From contig NZ_CP109499.1 of NCBI RefSeq assembly GCF_036231965.1, forward strand, positions 2,170,001-2,234,000: a DNA stretch of 64,000 bases. Direction: 5' to 3'. Source of the DNA: Streptomyces sp. NBC_01428. GTDB taxonomy: Bacteria; Actinomycetota; Actinomycetes; Streptomycetales; Streptomycetaceae. Both the position numbers and the translations under genes were made by a program. The notes under the pieces are model-generated. The model had not been told where the DNA came from, made no database searches, and worked only from the letters and a program-made list of their open reading frames with translations. Below are positions 18,481 through 28,872 of the stretch, piece by piece; the first letter of the stretch is position 1, and each line of letters begins with the position of its first letter.

Positions 18481-20301
18481 TCACCGGCCGACCGCGTACC
18501 CCTGCATCCCGCGCGCGTTGGCCGCCGCCGACAGCACACCCGTCTCCGGATCCCGGGCCACCGCGCACAGCCGCCCCTCCGTCCACGCCCCGGCGACCGT
18601 CACGTCATGGCCCCGCCGACGCAGCTCCTCCACCACCGCCTCCTCCATGCGCGACTCCACCGTCAGACTGCCCGGACGCATACCCCGCGGAAAGAAAGAG
18701 CCCGGAAAACTGTCGTTGTGCCAGTTCGGGGCATCGATCGCACCCTGCAGGTCCAGCCCGCCCCGCACCCGCGGACGCAACGCCACCGACAGGAAGAAAT
18801 GCGTCTGCCACTGATCCTGCTGATCACCGCCCGGCGTACCGAACGCCATCACCGGCACCCCGTCACGCAACGCCAGCGACGGCGTCAACGTCGTACGCGG
18901 CCGCCGCCCCGGAGTCAGCGCGTTCGGCAGACCCTCCTCCAGCCACGCCATCTGGAGCCGCGTACCGAGCGGGAAACCCAGCTCCGGAACCACCGGATTG
19001 GACTGCAGCCAGCCGCCGCTCGGCGTCGCCGCGACCATGTTGCCCCACCGGTCCACGACATCCAGATGACAGGTGTCGCCCCGGGTGCCCCCGTCCGCCG
19101 TCACCTCGGGCTCGGCCGCCGCCCGCGCCACGGTCGGCTCCCCCGCGCCCGGCACCCCCCGCGCGTCGAAACCGCCCGCCCCCGAGGCCACCACGCGCGC
19201 GTGCCCGCTCATCACCGGCTCCCGGCCACCCGGCCCGCCCGGCCGCAGCTCGAACGACGCCTTCTCACCGACCAGCGCCCGCCGCGCCGCGTTGTACGAC
19301 TCCGACAGCAGATCGTCCAACGGCACCCCCGCCGCGTCCCCGTACCAGGCCTCCCGGTCGGCCATCGCCAGCTTGCAGCCCTCCACCAGCAGATGCACGT
19401 ACGCCGCCGAACCGTACGCCGGCAGTTCCGCCGGGAGCAGCGCCAACTGCTGCAACAGGACGGGCCCCTGACTCCACGGGCCCGCCTTGCACAACGTCCA
19501 GCCCCGCCACTCGTACGTCACCGGCTCCTCGTACGTCGCCGACCAGCCGGCCAGGTCGGCGGCCGTCAACGTACCCACGTGCCGCTCACCGCTGGTGTCC
19601 ACGGTGGGCCGCTCCGCCTGCCGGACCAGCGCCCGCGCGACGAACCCGGAACGCCACACCTCCCGCGCCGCCTCGATCTCCGCCTCCCTGCCACCGGCAC
19701 CGGCGACCTCGGCCAGCAGCCGCCGCCACGTCCCCGCCAGCGCCGGATTGCGGAACAGCTCGCCCGGACGCGGCGCCCGGCCACCCGGCAGATACACCTC
19801 CGCCGACGACGTCCACTCCGTCTCGAACAGCTCGCGCACGGTCTCCACCGTCTCGCCGACCCGCTCCACGGGCACGTGACCGTCCTCGGCGTACCCGATG
19901 GCGTACTTCAGGACGTCCGCGAGCGTCCTCGTGCCGTGGTCGCGCAGCAGCACCATCCACGCATCGAACGCACCCGGCACCGCGGCGGCGAGCGGACCCG
20001 TCCCCGGCACGAGATCCAGGCCCAGCCCCCGGTAGTGGGCGACCGACGCCCCGGCGGGCGCCACACCCTGCCCGCACAGCACCCGCACCGGACCGCCCGC
20101 CGGAGCCAGGACGATCGGGACCTCACCCGCCGGACCGTTCAGATGGGGCTCCACCACGTGCAGGACGAAACCGGCCGCGACCGCGGCGTCGAACGCGTTG
20201 CCACCGTCCTCCAGGACCGCCATCGCGGACTGCGAGGCGAGCCAGTGCGTGGAGGACACCATGCCGAAGGTGCCCTGAAGCGTCGGTCGGGTCGTGAACA
20301 T
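18481..20301 (-). CDS. Gamma-glutamyltransferase-like Ntn hydrolase (no signal peptide)
   Basis: A 606-aa GGT-family protein. The N-terminal part carries the ALEDGGNAFDAAVAAGF-like segment, and the mature small subunit should begin at the Thr in GDTCHLDVVDRWGNMVAATPSGG. The C-terminal part has the family TPGGDQQDQWQ and RGHDVTVAG segments. Unlike the second GGT in this window (31590-33407) it has no secretory signal, so it is probably cytoplasmic and may be an acylase acting on another amide. The ATG at 20301 has GAGG upstream; 20331 is an alternative. Confidence 0.85.
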   Translation of the reverse strand: MFTTRPTLQGTFGMVSSTHWLASQSAMAVLEDGGNAFDAAVAAGFVLHVVEPHLNGPAGEVPIVLAPAGGPVRVLCGQGVAPAGASVAHYRGLGLDLVPGTGPLAAAVPGAFDAWMVLLRDHGTRTLADVLKYAIGYAEDGHVPVERVGETVETVRELFETEWTSSAEVYLPGGRAPRPGELFRNPALAGTWRRLLAEVAGAGGREAEIEAAREVWRSGFVARALVRQAERPTVDTSGERHVGTLTAADLAGWSATYEEPVTYEWRGWTLCKAGPWSQGPVLLQQLALLPAELPAYGSAAYVHLLVEGCKLAMADREAWYGDAAGVPLDDLLSESYNAARRALVGEKASFELRPGGPGGREPVMSGHARVVASGAGGFDARGVPGAGEPTVARAAAEPEVTADGGTRGDTCHLDVVDRWGNMVAATPSGGWLQSNPVVPELGFPLGTRLQMAWLEEGLPNALTPGRRPRTTLTPSLALRDGVPVMAFGTPGGDQQDQWQTHFFLSVALRPRVRGGLDLQGAIDAPNWHNDSFPGSFFPRGMRPGSLTVESRMEEAVVEELRRRGHDVTVAGAWTEGRLCAVARDPETGVLSAAANARGMQGYAVGR

Positions 20302-20393
20302 GCCTGCCACCTCGCTGTACGGAGCGATCAACCTCGGCTCCGACTATGACACTTGCCCGCACCCGGACAGCGGAGCGGGCGGCAGGAGCACGA

Positions 20394-21068
20394 TCAGCCC
20401 GCCGGCACCCACGCCGTCGCGCCCAGCGTGTTCCGCGGACCGATGTCCAGCGGGTCCGGCAACGGCAGCGTGACGGCCGCCTGCCCCTTGCGCGGAGCCA
20501 TCCGCAGATACGAGCCCTCCTCGGCCGCCATCCGCCAGTACAGACCCGCCCGGGCACGCTCACCCGGCCGCAGCACGAACGCCTTCGGCCCCGGATCCGG
20601 AGGTGCCATCGGCACCTGGTCCGTCCCCGCCACCGCACGCACACCGCCGACCCGCGTGCCCTCGGGGCCGAGGACCGCCACGACATCCGGGTAGCCGTCG
20701 ACCGCGTACGACCGTTTCCCGCAGTTGGTGAGGGTGAGCGTCATGCCCCGCAGCCCCATCGCCGCGTCCACCGGACCCGTCCCGAACCGCAGCCCAGACG
20801 CGGGACACCCACCGCCCTGCTGCCCGGGCACCACACGTGACGGAGAAGACGACGTCGACGGCGACGGCACGGACGACGGGAGCTCGGGCGGCTCGATCCG
20901 CAGCGCCCCCGACCCGTCGGTCCCGACCGCGCTCGGAACCGCCGTACGCGCCGGGTCACGCTCACGGTCCAGCTCGGCGGACAGCCCGCACCCGCTCGTG
21001 ACCGTCATCACCACACAGGCCGCGACGACCGGCCGCACCCACCCGCCCCTCGCACGTATCGCGATCAT
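20394..21068 (-). CDS. DUF4232 lipoprotein
   Basis: A 224-aa extracytoplasmic protein. A signal peptide (VRPVVAACVVMTVTSGC) ends in a lipobox-like TSGC, predicting lipid attachment at about Cys27. It is followed by a Ser/Pro-rich linker (about 60-85) and a beta-rich DUF4232 domain starting at CPASGLRF. DUF4232 domains are found on many actinobacterial lipoproteins; their function is unknown. Confidence 0.8.
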   Translation of the reverse strand: MIAIRARGGWVRPVVAACVVMTVTSGCGLSAELDRERDPARTAVPSAVGTDGSGALRIEPPELPSSVPSPSTSSSPSRVVPGQQGGGCPASGLRFGTGPVDAAMGLRGMTLTLTNCGKRSYAVDGYPDVVAVLGPEGTRVGGVRAVAGTDQVPMAPPDPGPKAFVLRPGERARAGLYWRMAAEEGSYLRMAPRKGQAAVTLPLPDPLDIGPRNTLGATAWVPAG

Positions 21069-21404
21069 CGGCCGATCATGACACGCGCCCCCTCCGGACG
21101 GACCCCCTCCGACCCACCACGAGGCCTCCGCGACCCGACTCCCTTACACACAAGCCCAGTTGAGGGACACAGAGGCATGCCCGCCACCCACCCGCGACAC
21201 GATCCCGCACCCCACCCACCCAAGACGCCGAAAAGGGCGGAGTGTCCCACTGCGTCCCCCAACGGGCCCTCGCACCACGGCCGCTGTCACCACACGAGCA
21301 CGGAGCGAGTTGGCACTTCCCCACCACAGGGACTCGTGTGACACTGGCGTCCCGTCCGCCGTGCGGACCACGACCTCCGCACCGTCCCCCACGAGAAGTG
21401 CGCC
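21069..21404. promoter_or_regulatory. Divergent intergenic region
   Basis: About 336 bp without a convincing gene separate two divergent genes for exported proteins. The left end carries a repeated CGATCAT (21062-21078). I see no RNA gene, strong dyad or recognised promoter elements. Confidence 0.35.
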
Positions 21405-22076
21405 TTGCGTTCTCTGCCTCTGCCGCTCGCGCTCACCGCGCGTCTGCTGCCCGTCGCCGTGCTCGCCGCCGCGGGCTGGGCCCTGGCCGCGGACCCCTTC
21501 ACCGCGACCCCCACCGCCGAGCACAACCCGACGCAGGACAACCCCACCGGCACGGCATCGGCACCCTCGACCGCGGCCACCGCCACGAAGACGTACACCG
21601 CCTCCCCCGCCCCCTGCGCCGGCATCCCCGTCGCCTCGATCAAGACCCTCGTCCCCGGAGCCAAGACCGCCGGCCAGGAGATCGCGTCGACCGACAAGTC
21701 CCTGCGCCGCACCTGCTCATGGAACGCCCTGAAGGACTTCGACTACCGCTGGCTCGACGTCTCGTACGAGATCAAGACCTCCGACGCCGCCGCCGCGAAG
21801 GCCTACAAGGACCGCGTCTCCGACAAGAGCGGCGGCGGAGCCGTCCCCGGCCTCGGCGACTCCGCCTACTCCGTCGTCAACCTCACCACCGAGGACAAGC
21901 AGCAGACCCGCGAAGGCGTCGTGATCGCCCAGGTGTCCAACGCCCTGGTCGTCATCACCTACAACGGCAGCGACTTCGAGACGAAGAAGGCACCCGGCAC
22001 CGACGAGATCAACAAGGGCGCCATCAAGGCGGCCAAGGACGCGGTGAACACACTGAAGGGCGGCCAGAAAGCCTGA
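21405..22076 (+). CDS. Exported DUF3558-like protein
   Basis: A 223-aa secreted protein starting at a TTG. The N-terminal signal (LPLALTARLLPVAVLAAAGWALAA) is followed by a Thr/Ala-rich linker and a domain beginning PCAGIPVASIKTLVPGA. That opening, with a second cysteine in LRRTCSWNA and a C-terminal NALVVITYNGSD strand, is characteristic of DUF3558-type actinobacterial lipoproteins, although a clear lipobox Cys is lacking. It converges with the permease gene, 22 bp away. The function is unknown. Confidence 0.7.
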   Translation: MRSLPLPLALTARLLPVAVLAAAGWALAADPFTATPTAEHNPTQDNPTGTASAPSTAATATKTYTASPAPCAGIPVASIKTLVPGAKTAGQEIASTDKSLRRTCSWNALKDFDYRWLDVSYEIKTSDAAAAKAYKDRVSDKSGGGAVPGLGDSAYSVVNLTTEDKQQTREGVVIAQVSNALVVITYNGSDFETKKAPGTDEINKGAIKAAKDAVNTLKGGQKA

Positions 22077-22098
22077 CCGCCCTCCCGGTCCGCCACAC

Positions 22099-23631
<1,533 letters not shown>

Positions 23632-23786
23632 GGGCAGGCCAATCGGTGAGGAGTGACAGGAGAGGCCGTGCGGGGACATCCTGCGGGGGGTGCGCGGAGA
23701 GCGCCCTGTACCCCTTCCCGGGACGGCGGGAAGGGGCGAACGGGGTTGGGCCTCAAGGGCCCCTGCCATCAGGCCTGACTGTCGAC

Positions 23787-23834
23787 GGATGACGACTGAC
23801 AGATGTCAGATAACGGATGACAGATGACAGATTT
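23787..23834. repeat. Short GATGACAG-type repeat array with a dyad
   Basis: Between the LLM oxidoreductase stop and the permease start, several copies of GATGACAG-like words occur within 48 bp. They include a perfect 6-bp dyad CTGACA-GA-TGTCAG at 23796-23809. It may be a terminator remnant or a binding site. It is distinctly less G+C-rich than its surroundings. Confidence 0.4.
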
Positions 23835-23837
23835 CCA

Positions 23838-24860
23838 TTACTGTCCGTTGACGCCCGGAATGACCTTCTTGCCGTAGGCGTCGATGGTGGCTTCCTGCGC
23901 GTCGTGCATGTCGTACACCGCGAACTGGTCGACGCCGAGTGCGCGCAGTGCGTTCAGCTTCTCGATGTGCCGTTCCGCGGGGCCGATCAGGCAGAAGCGG
24001 TCGATGATCTCGTCCGGGACGAACGCGGTGTCGGGGTTGTCGGCGCGGCCGTGGTGAGCGTAGTCGTAGCCTTCGCGGGCCTTGATGTAGTCGGTGAGTT
24101 CGTCGGGGACGGCGGCGGAGTGTTCGCCGTACTTGGTGACGAGGTCGGCGACGTGGTTGCCGACCATGCCGCCGAACCAGCGGCATTGGTCGCGGGCGTG
24201 GGCGAGTGCCTCGGGTGAGTCGTCCTCGGTGATGTAGGCGGGGGCGGCGACGCAGATCTTCACGTCGTCGGGGTCGCGTCCGGCGTCGGCGGCGGCGTCC
24301 TTGACGGTCTTGACCATGTATTCGGTGAGGTAGAGGTCGGCGAGCTGGAGGATGAAGCCGTCTGCTTCCTCGCCGGTCATTTTGAGGGCCTTGGGGCCGT
24401 AGGCGGCCATCCAGACGGGCAGTTCGGCGCCGGGCCTGACCCAGGGGAACTTGATGACGGTGCCGCCGAGGTCGGCTTCGTCGCCGCGGGCGAGGGCGCG
24501 GATGACCTTCATGGCGTCGCTGATGCGGGCGAGGGTGTTGGGTTTGCGGCCGGCGACGCGCATGGCGGAGTCGCCGCGGCCGATGCCGCAGACGGTGCGG
24601 TTGCCGTACATGTCGTTGAGGGTGGCGAAGGTGGAGGCGGTGACTTCCCAGGTGCGGGTGCCGGGGTTGGTGACCATGGGGCCGACGGTCAGGGTCCGGG
24701 TGTTGGCGAGGATCTGGCTGTAGATGACGAAGGGTTCCTGCCACAGGACGGCCGAGTCGAAGGTCCAGCCGTGGGTGAAGCCGTTGGCCTCGGCGCGTTG
24801 CATCAGTTCGATGACGCGGGAGGCCGGGGGGTCTGTCTGCAGGACGAGTCCGAAGTCCAT
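23838..24860 (-). CDS. LLM-class F420-dependent oxidoreductase (TIGR03842 type)
   Basis: A 340-aa luciferase-like (TIM-barrel) oxidoreductase. Recognisable segments are FGLVLQTDPPASRV at the start, WTFDSAVLWQEP, LTVGPMVTNPGTR, YGNRTVCGIGRGDSAMRVAGR (cofactor phosphate region) and the C-terminal GVDQFAVYDMHD. Related proteins of the CPS_4043 subfamily are repeatedly found beside dihydropyrimidinases. Its gene lies 18 bp after the dihydropyrimidinase gene, so it is in the same operon. No dihydropyrimidine dehydrogenase is nearby, leaving open whether this enzyme performs or replaces a redox step. Confidence 0.85.
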   Translation of the reverse strand: MDFGLVLQTDPPASRVIELMQRAEANGFTHGWTFDSAVLWQEPFVIYSQILANTRTLTVGPMVTNPGTRTWEVTASTFATLNDMYGNRTVCGIGRGDSAMRVAGRKPNTLARISDAMKVIRALARGDEADLGGTVIKFPWVRPGAELPVWMAAYGPKALKMTGEEADGFILQLADLYLTEYMVKTVKDAAADAGRDPDDVKICVAAPAYITEDDSPEALAHARDQCRWFGGMVGNHVADLVTKYGEHSAAVPDELTDYIKAREGYDYAHHGRADNPDTAFVPDEIIDRFCLIGPAERHIEKLNALRALGVDQFAVYDMHDAQEATIDAYGKKVIPGVNGQ

Positions 24861-24878
24861 GGCGCCGCTCCTGGTCTC

Positions 24879-26279
24879 TCAGAGAAGGTACTGACAGGTG
24901 GAGCGGGGGGTGTAGACGCCGTGGCCGGCGCGTCCGGTGAACTCCCGCTCGGTGATGACGGGTTCGCCGCGGGAGAGGACGGTCTCGACCTGGCCGGTGA
25001 CGCGTTTGCCCTCGTAGGCGGAGTAGTCGACGTTCATGTGGTGGGTCTCGACGGACATCGTCTGTTCGGCCTGCGGGTCGTAGATGACGATGTCGGCGTC
25101 GGCGCCGGGGGCGATGGTGCCCTTCTTCGGGTAGAGGCCGAACATGCGGGCGGGGGTGGCGCAGGCGATCTCGATCCAGCGGCGGCGGGTGATGTGTCCG
25201 TCGACGACGGCCTGGTGGAGGAGGTCCATGCGGTTCTCGACGCCGGGGAGGCCGTTGGGGATCTTGGAGAAGTCGCCGCGGCCGAGTTCTTTCTGGCCGG
25301 TGAAGCAGAAGGGGCAGTGGTCGGTGGAGACGACCTGGAGGTCGTTGGTGCGCAGGCCGCGCCAGAGGGCGGCTTGGTGTTCCTTGGGGCGGAGGGGGGT
25401 GCTGCAGACGTATTTGGAGCCTTCGAAGTCGGGTTCGGCGAGGTTGTCGGTCGACAGGAAGAGGTATTGGGGGCAGGTTTCGCCGAAGACGTTGAGGCCT
25501 TCGTCGCGGGCGTGGGCGATTTCGGCGAGGGCTTCGGTGGCGGAGACGTGGACGACGTAGAGGGGTGCGCCGGCGACCTGGGCGAGTTTGATGGCGCGGT
25601 GGGTGGCTTCGGCTTCGAGGAGGGTTTTGCGTACTTCGCCGTGGTAGCGGGGGTCTGTTTCGCCGCGGGCGAGGGCCTGTTCGACGAGGACGTCGATGGC
25701 GATGCCGTTCTCGGCGTGCATCATGATGAGTCCGCCGTTCTCGGCGGAGCGTTGCATGGCGCGGAGGATCTGGCCGTCGTCGCTGTAGAAGACGCCGGGG
25801 TAGGCCATGAACTGCTTGAAGGAGGTGACTCCTTCTTCGACGAGCAGGTCCATTTCCTTGAGGGTGTCCTGGTTGACGTCGGAGACGATCATGTGGAAGC
25901 CGTAGTCGATGGCGCAGTTGCCGTCGGCTTTGGCGTTCCAGGTGTCGAGTCCCTCGCGGAGGCTGTGGCCGACGCTCTGGACGGCGAAGTCGATGATGGT
26001 GGTGGTGCCTCCCCAGGCGGCGGCGCGGGTGCCGGTTTCGAAGGTGTCGGAGGCGAAGGTGCCGCCGAAGGGGAGTTCCATGTGGGTGTGTGCGTCGACG
26101 CCGCCCGGGATGACGTATTTGCCGGTGGCGTCGATGGTGCGGTCGGCGGTCCAGGTCTCTGCCGTGGGGGTGTTGGTCGCGGCGAGGGCGGCGATGCGGC
26201 CGTCCTCGATCAGGACGTCGGCGTGGATCTCGTCGGATGCGGTGATGACGAGTCCGCCACGGATGACGGTTCGGCTCAT
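24879..26279 (-). CDS. hydA: Dihydropyrimidinase / D-hydantoinase
   Basis: A 466-aa cyclic amidohydrolase that opens the ring of dihydrouracil, dihydrothymine or 5-substituted hydantoins. Metal ligands are visible as DAHTHME (about residue 58), the carboxylated Lys in SFKQFMAYPG (about 150), MMHAENG, VHVSATEAL and STDHCPF (catalytic Asp region). Length and motifs match the family. The start at 26279 follows GGAAGGAGAGGGAG. Downstream are the LLM oxidoreductase and NCS1 permease; upstream, after 424 bp, come the aminotransferase and ureidopropionase that complete the pathway. Confidence 0.93.
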   Translation of the reverse strand: MSRTVIRGGLVITASDEIHADVLIEDGRIAALAATNTPTAETWTADRTIDATGKYVIPGGVDAHTHMELPFGGTFASDTFETGTRAAAWGGTTTIIDFAVQSVGHSLREGLDTWNAKADGNCAIDYGFHMIVSDVNQDTLKEMDLLVEEGVTSFKQFMAYPGVFYSDDGQILRAMQRSAENGGLIMMHAENGIAIDVLVEQALARGETDPRYHGEVRKTLLEAEATHRAIKLAQVAGAPLYVVHVSATEALAEIAHARDEGLNVFGETCPQYLFLSTDNLAEPDFEGSKYVCSTPLRPKEHQAALWRGLRTNDLQVVSTDHCPFCFTGQKELGRGDFSKIPNGLPGVENRMDLLHQAVVDGHITRRRWIEIACATPARMFGLYPKKGTIAPGADADIVIYDPQAEQTMSVETHHMNVDYSAYEGKRVTGQVETVLSRGEPVITEREFTGRAGHGVYTPRSTCQYLL

Positions 26280-26366
26280 GCTCCCTCTCCTTCCGGTTGT
26301 GTGTGCGTGGGAGTGGTGATGGGGGTGGGGTGGGTGGTCAGGGGGCTGTGAGGCGGCCGGCGGTGT

Positions 26367-26477
26367 CGGGTCGCGGTCGCGGTGGAGCTGCCGGCGGTTG
26401 CGGACGGACGGTGCGCGGTTCATGTCGAGGTCGGGGACGACGAGTTCGGGTTGTCTGTCGTCGGCGATCTCTGCCAG
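26367..26477 (-). pseudogene. Decayed C-terminal end of a nitrilase/carbamoylase
   Basis: In the 424-bp gap upstream of hydA, the minus strand translates to LAEIADD...ELVVPDLDM and then a basic stretch ending RDRDP. It aligns without gaps to the C-terminus of the intact ureidopropionase at 27984-28826 (ELVVRDLDF...RDRRP), with 13 of 27 residues identical by eye. No start, catalytic part or upstream frame remains. This looks like the relic of a second carbon-nitrogen hydrolase gene. It is in frame with hydA, but hydA has its own ribosome-binding site. The rest of the gap (26280-26703) holds no gene; a Pro/His-rich shadow frame and a CCGCCA/CCGTCA hexamer run (about 26560-26596) are all that is visible. 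Confidence 0.55.
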
Positions 26478-26703
26478 GCCCCTCCGTCTCTTCCCGCGCC
26501 CTCTTCGCCCCTCTGGCAGCTCGAACGACTCGCCGCAGCCTGCACCGTCAGTGCCCCGCCGCCACCGCCACCGCCACCGTCACCGTCACCGTCACCGGTG
26601 AATGGTTCGTCGACTCCGACGCCCGGTTCGACGAGGGCGGCGGGGTGGTGCGTGCGGGGGCCGCGGGTGTCGGCGGTGTGGTTCGGCGTGTGTGGGCGGG
26701 GTG

Positions 26704-27987
26704 TTACCGAGCCGTGCTGAGGGCGCGTTCGAGGATGGCGGCGCCTTCTTCGGCTTCGGCGACGGTGAGCGTGAGGGGTGGTGCGATGCGGAGGACGCTG
26801 GTGTTGTGGCCGCCGCCCTTGCCGATGAGGAGGCCTTCTCGGCGGGCTGTTTCGAGGACGGCTGCGGCGGCTCGGGGGTCGGCTTCGTCGGTGCCGGGTT
26901 TGACGAGTTCGATGCCGATCATGAGGCCGCGGCCGCGGACTTCGCGTACGCCGTCGAGTTGGGCGGTGATCGCGCGGAGGCGTTCGATGAGGAGGCCGCC
27001 GACGCGTCGGGCGTTGCCTTGGAGGTCGTGTTCGAGGAGGTAGGTGAGGTTGGCGAGTCCGGCGGCCATGGTGATGGGTGAGCCGCCGAAGGTGGAGATG
27101 GAGTTGGAGTCGAGGGTGTTCATGATGTCGGCGCGGGCGACGACGCCGCCGATGGACATGCCGTTCCCGATGCCTTTGGCGAAGGTGAGGATGTCGGGTG
27201 GTCCGGAGGCGGCGTGGGCCTGCCAGCCCCAGAAGTGTTCGCCGGTGCGTCCCCAGCCGGTCTGTACTTCGTCGGCGATCCAGAGGATGCCGTGTTGGTG
27301 GAGGACGTCGCGGAAGGCCGCGTAGAGGCCGTCGGGTGGTGCGGTGAAGCCTCCGACGCCTTGGACGGGTTCGGCGATGAGGGCGGCCGGGGTGCGGGTG
27401 TGGCCGAGGAGGTCTTTGAGGTCGTCGACGCAGGCGGCGATGAAAGCGTCGTCGTCGAGGTGGGCGTAGGGGCCTCGGGTGCGGACGCCGCCGTGGACGT
27501 ACTGGGTCTGGAGGGGGGAGAGGCTGGTGGGTGACCAGCCATTGTTGCCGGTGATGCCGACGGAGCTGAACGAGCGGCCGTGGTAGCTGTTGCGCATGGC
27601 GAGGATCTGGTTGCTCTGCCGGTAGGTGGTGGCGAGCAGGAGGGCCGTGTCGTTGGCTTCGGTGCCGGAGGTGGTGAAGAAGACGCGGGCGTCGGGGATG
27701 CCGGAGAGTTGGGCGATGCGTTCCGCGAGGTCGACCATCTGGCGGTTGAGGTAGAGGGTCGAGGTGTGGATGATGCGGCCGGCTTGTTCGCTGACGGCTT
27801 TGGTGACCTCGGGGAGTGCGTGGGCGGTCATGGTGGTGAGGATGCCGCCGAAGAAGTCGAGGTATTTGTTGCCGTCGGTGTCCCAGACGTGGCGGCCTTC
27901 GCCGTGGGTGATCTCGATGGGGTCTTCGTAGTAGAGGGTGAGCCAGTCGGGGAGGACGGCTTGGTGACGGGTGTGGAGGTCGGTCAC
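26704..27987 (-). CDS. Class III (omega-type) aminotransferase, probable beta-alanine transaminase
   Basis: A 427-aa PLP enzyme. Motifs are FFTTSGTEANDTALLLA (cofactor phosphate loop, about 103-119), IADEVQTGWGRTG with the PLP-interacting Asp, LTFAKGIGNGMSIGG with the Schiff-base Lys, and a C-terminal KGGGHNTSVLRIAPPL. The gene is linked to dihydropyrimidinase and ureidopropionase, which suggests it transaminates beta-alanine or 3-aminoisobutyrate, the last step of reductive pyrimidine breakdown. Its GTG start overlaps the ureidopropionase stop (GTGA, 27984-27987). Confidence 0.85.
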   Translation of the reverse strand: MTDLHTRHQAVLPDWLTLYYEDPIEITHGEGRHVWDTDGNKYLDFFGGILTTMTAHALPEVTKAVSEQAGRIIHTSTLYLNRQMVDLAERIAQLSGIPDARVFFTTSGTEANDTALLLATTYRQSNQILAMRNSYHGRSFSSVGITGNNGWSPTSLSPLQTQYVHGGVRTRGPYAHLDDDAFIAACVDDLKDLLGHTRTPAALIAEPVQGVGGFTAPPDGLYAAFRDVLHQHGILWIADEVQTGWGRTGEHFWGWQAHAASGPPDILTFAKGIGNGMSIGGVVARADIMNTLDSNSISTFGGSPITMAAGLANLTYLLEHDLQGNARRVGGLLIERLRAITAQLDGVREVRGRGLMIGIELVKPGTDEADPRAAAAVLETARREGLLIGKGGGHNTSVLRIAPPLTLTVAEAEEGAAILERALSTAR

Positions 27988-28826
27988 GGCTGCACCAGCC
28001 CTTCGTAGGCGTCGGGGCGGCGGTCGCGGTAGAAGGCCCATTGCTGGCGGACTTCTTCGATGAGGTCGAAGTCGAGGTCGCGGACGACGAGTTCCTCGGT
28101 TTTGTCGCTGGCGGGGTCTCCGACGAACTGGCCGCGGGGGTCTACGAAGTAGGAGGTGCCGTAGAAGTCGTTGTCGCCGTATTCCTCTTGGCCGACGCGG
28201 TTGATGGCGGCGATGAAGTATTCGTTGGCGACGGCTGCGGCGGGTTGTTCGAGTTGCCAGAGGTGGGCGGAGAGGCCGCGGGAGGTGGCGGAGGGGTTGT
28301 AGACGAGTTGGGCGCCGTTGAGGCCGAGTTGGCGCCAGCCTTCGGGGAAGTGGCGGTCGTAGCAGATGTAGACGCCGATTTTGCCGACGGCGGTGTCGAA
28401 GACGGGCCAGCCGAGGTTTCCGGGCTTGAAGTAGTACTTCTCCCAGAAGCCTTTGACCTGGGGGATGTGGTGTTTGCGGTATTTGCCGAGGTAGGTGCCG
28501 TCGGCGTCGATCACGGCCGCGGTGTTGTAGTAGAAGCCGGTCTGTTCGACTTCGAACACGGGGACGATGATGACCATGCCGGTTTCGCGTGCGAGTTCGC
28601 GCATGCGGGTGACGGTGGGGCCGTCGGGGACGGGTTCGGCCCAGTTGTAGTGCTCGGGTTCCTGGACCTGGCAGAAGTAGGGGGCGTTGAAGACTTCCTG
28701 GAATCCGATGACTTCGGCGCCTTGCCGGGCGGCCTCGCGGGCGTGTTCCTCGTGCTTGGCGATCATGGATGCGGTGTCGCCGGTCCAGGTGGCCTGGACG
28801 AGGGCGGCGCGTACGACGTTGGCCAT
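27984..28826 (-). CDS. Nitrilase-superfamily beta-ureidopropionase
   Basis: A 280-aa carbon-nitrogen hydrolase. The catalytic triad can be read directly: Glu in IGFQEVFNAPYF (about residue 44), Lys in GKYRKHHIPQ (about 118) and Cys in VYICYDRHFPEGWR (about 154). The PYFCQ segment and the length fit beta-ureidopropionase/N-carbamoyl-beta-alanine amidohydrolase. It would hydrolyse the product of dihydropyrimidinase to beta-alanine, CO2 and NH3. The start has AAGGAG at 28840-28835. It is the first gene of the operon and is preceded by a 14-bp palindrome in its leader. Confidence 0.88.
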   Translation of the reverse strand: MANVVRAALVQATWTGDTASMIAKHEEHAREAARQGAEVIGFQEVFNAPYFCQVQEPEHYNWAEPVPDGPTVTRMRELARETGMVIIVPVFEVEQTGFYYNTAAVIDADGTYLGKYRKHHIPQVKGFWEKYYFKPGNLGWPVFDTAVGKIGVYICYDRHFPEGWRQLGLNGAQLVYNPSATSRGLSAHLWQLEQPAAAVANEYFIAAINRVGQEEYGDNDFYGTSYFVDPRGQFVGDPASDKTEELVVRDLDFDLIEEVRQQWAFYRDRRPDAYEGLVQP

Positions 28827-28858
28827 GAGCTTCTCCTTCGACGGGACGTCAGAGAGCT

Positions 28859-28872
28859 TCTACGCCCGTAGA
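28859..28872. promoter_or_regulatory. Palindrome upstream of the pyrimidine-degradation operon
   Basis: TCTACG-CC-CGTAGA, a perfect 6-bp dyad, lies 33 bp upstream of the ureidopropionase ATG in an otherwise gene-free 301-bp gap (28827-29127). The position suits a repressor site for the catabolic operon; no regulator gene is adjacent. Nothing else in the gap stands out. Confidence 0.45.

Noticed and set aside
24771..26351. 526-residue open frame on the plus strand, Gly/Val/Asp-rich
   Set aside because: Exact antisense of dihydropyrimidinase, with no motifs; a typical high-G+C antisense frame.
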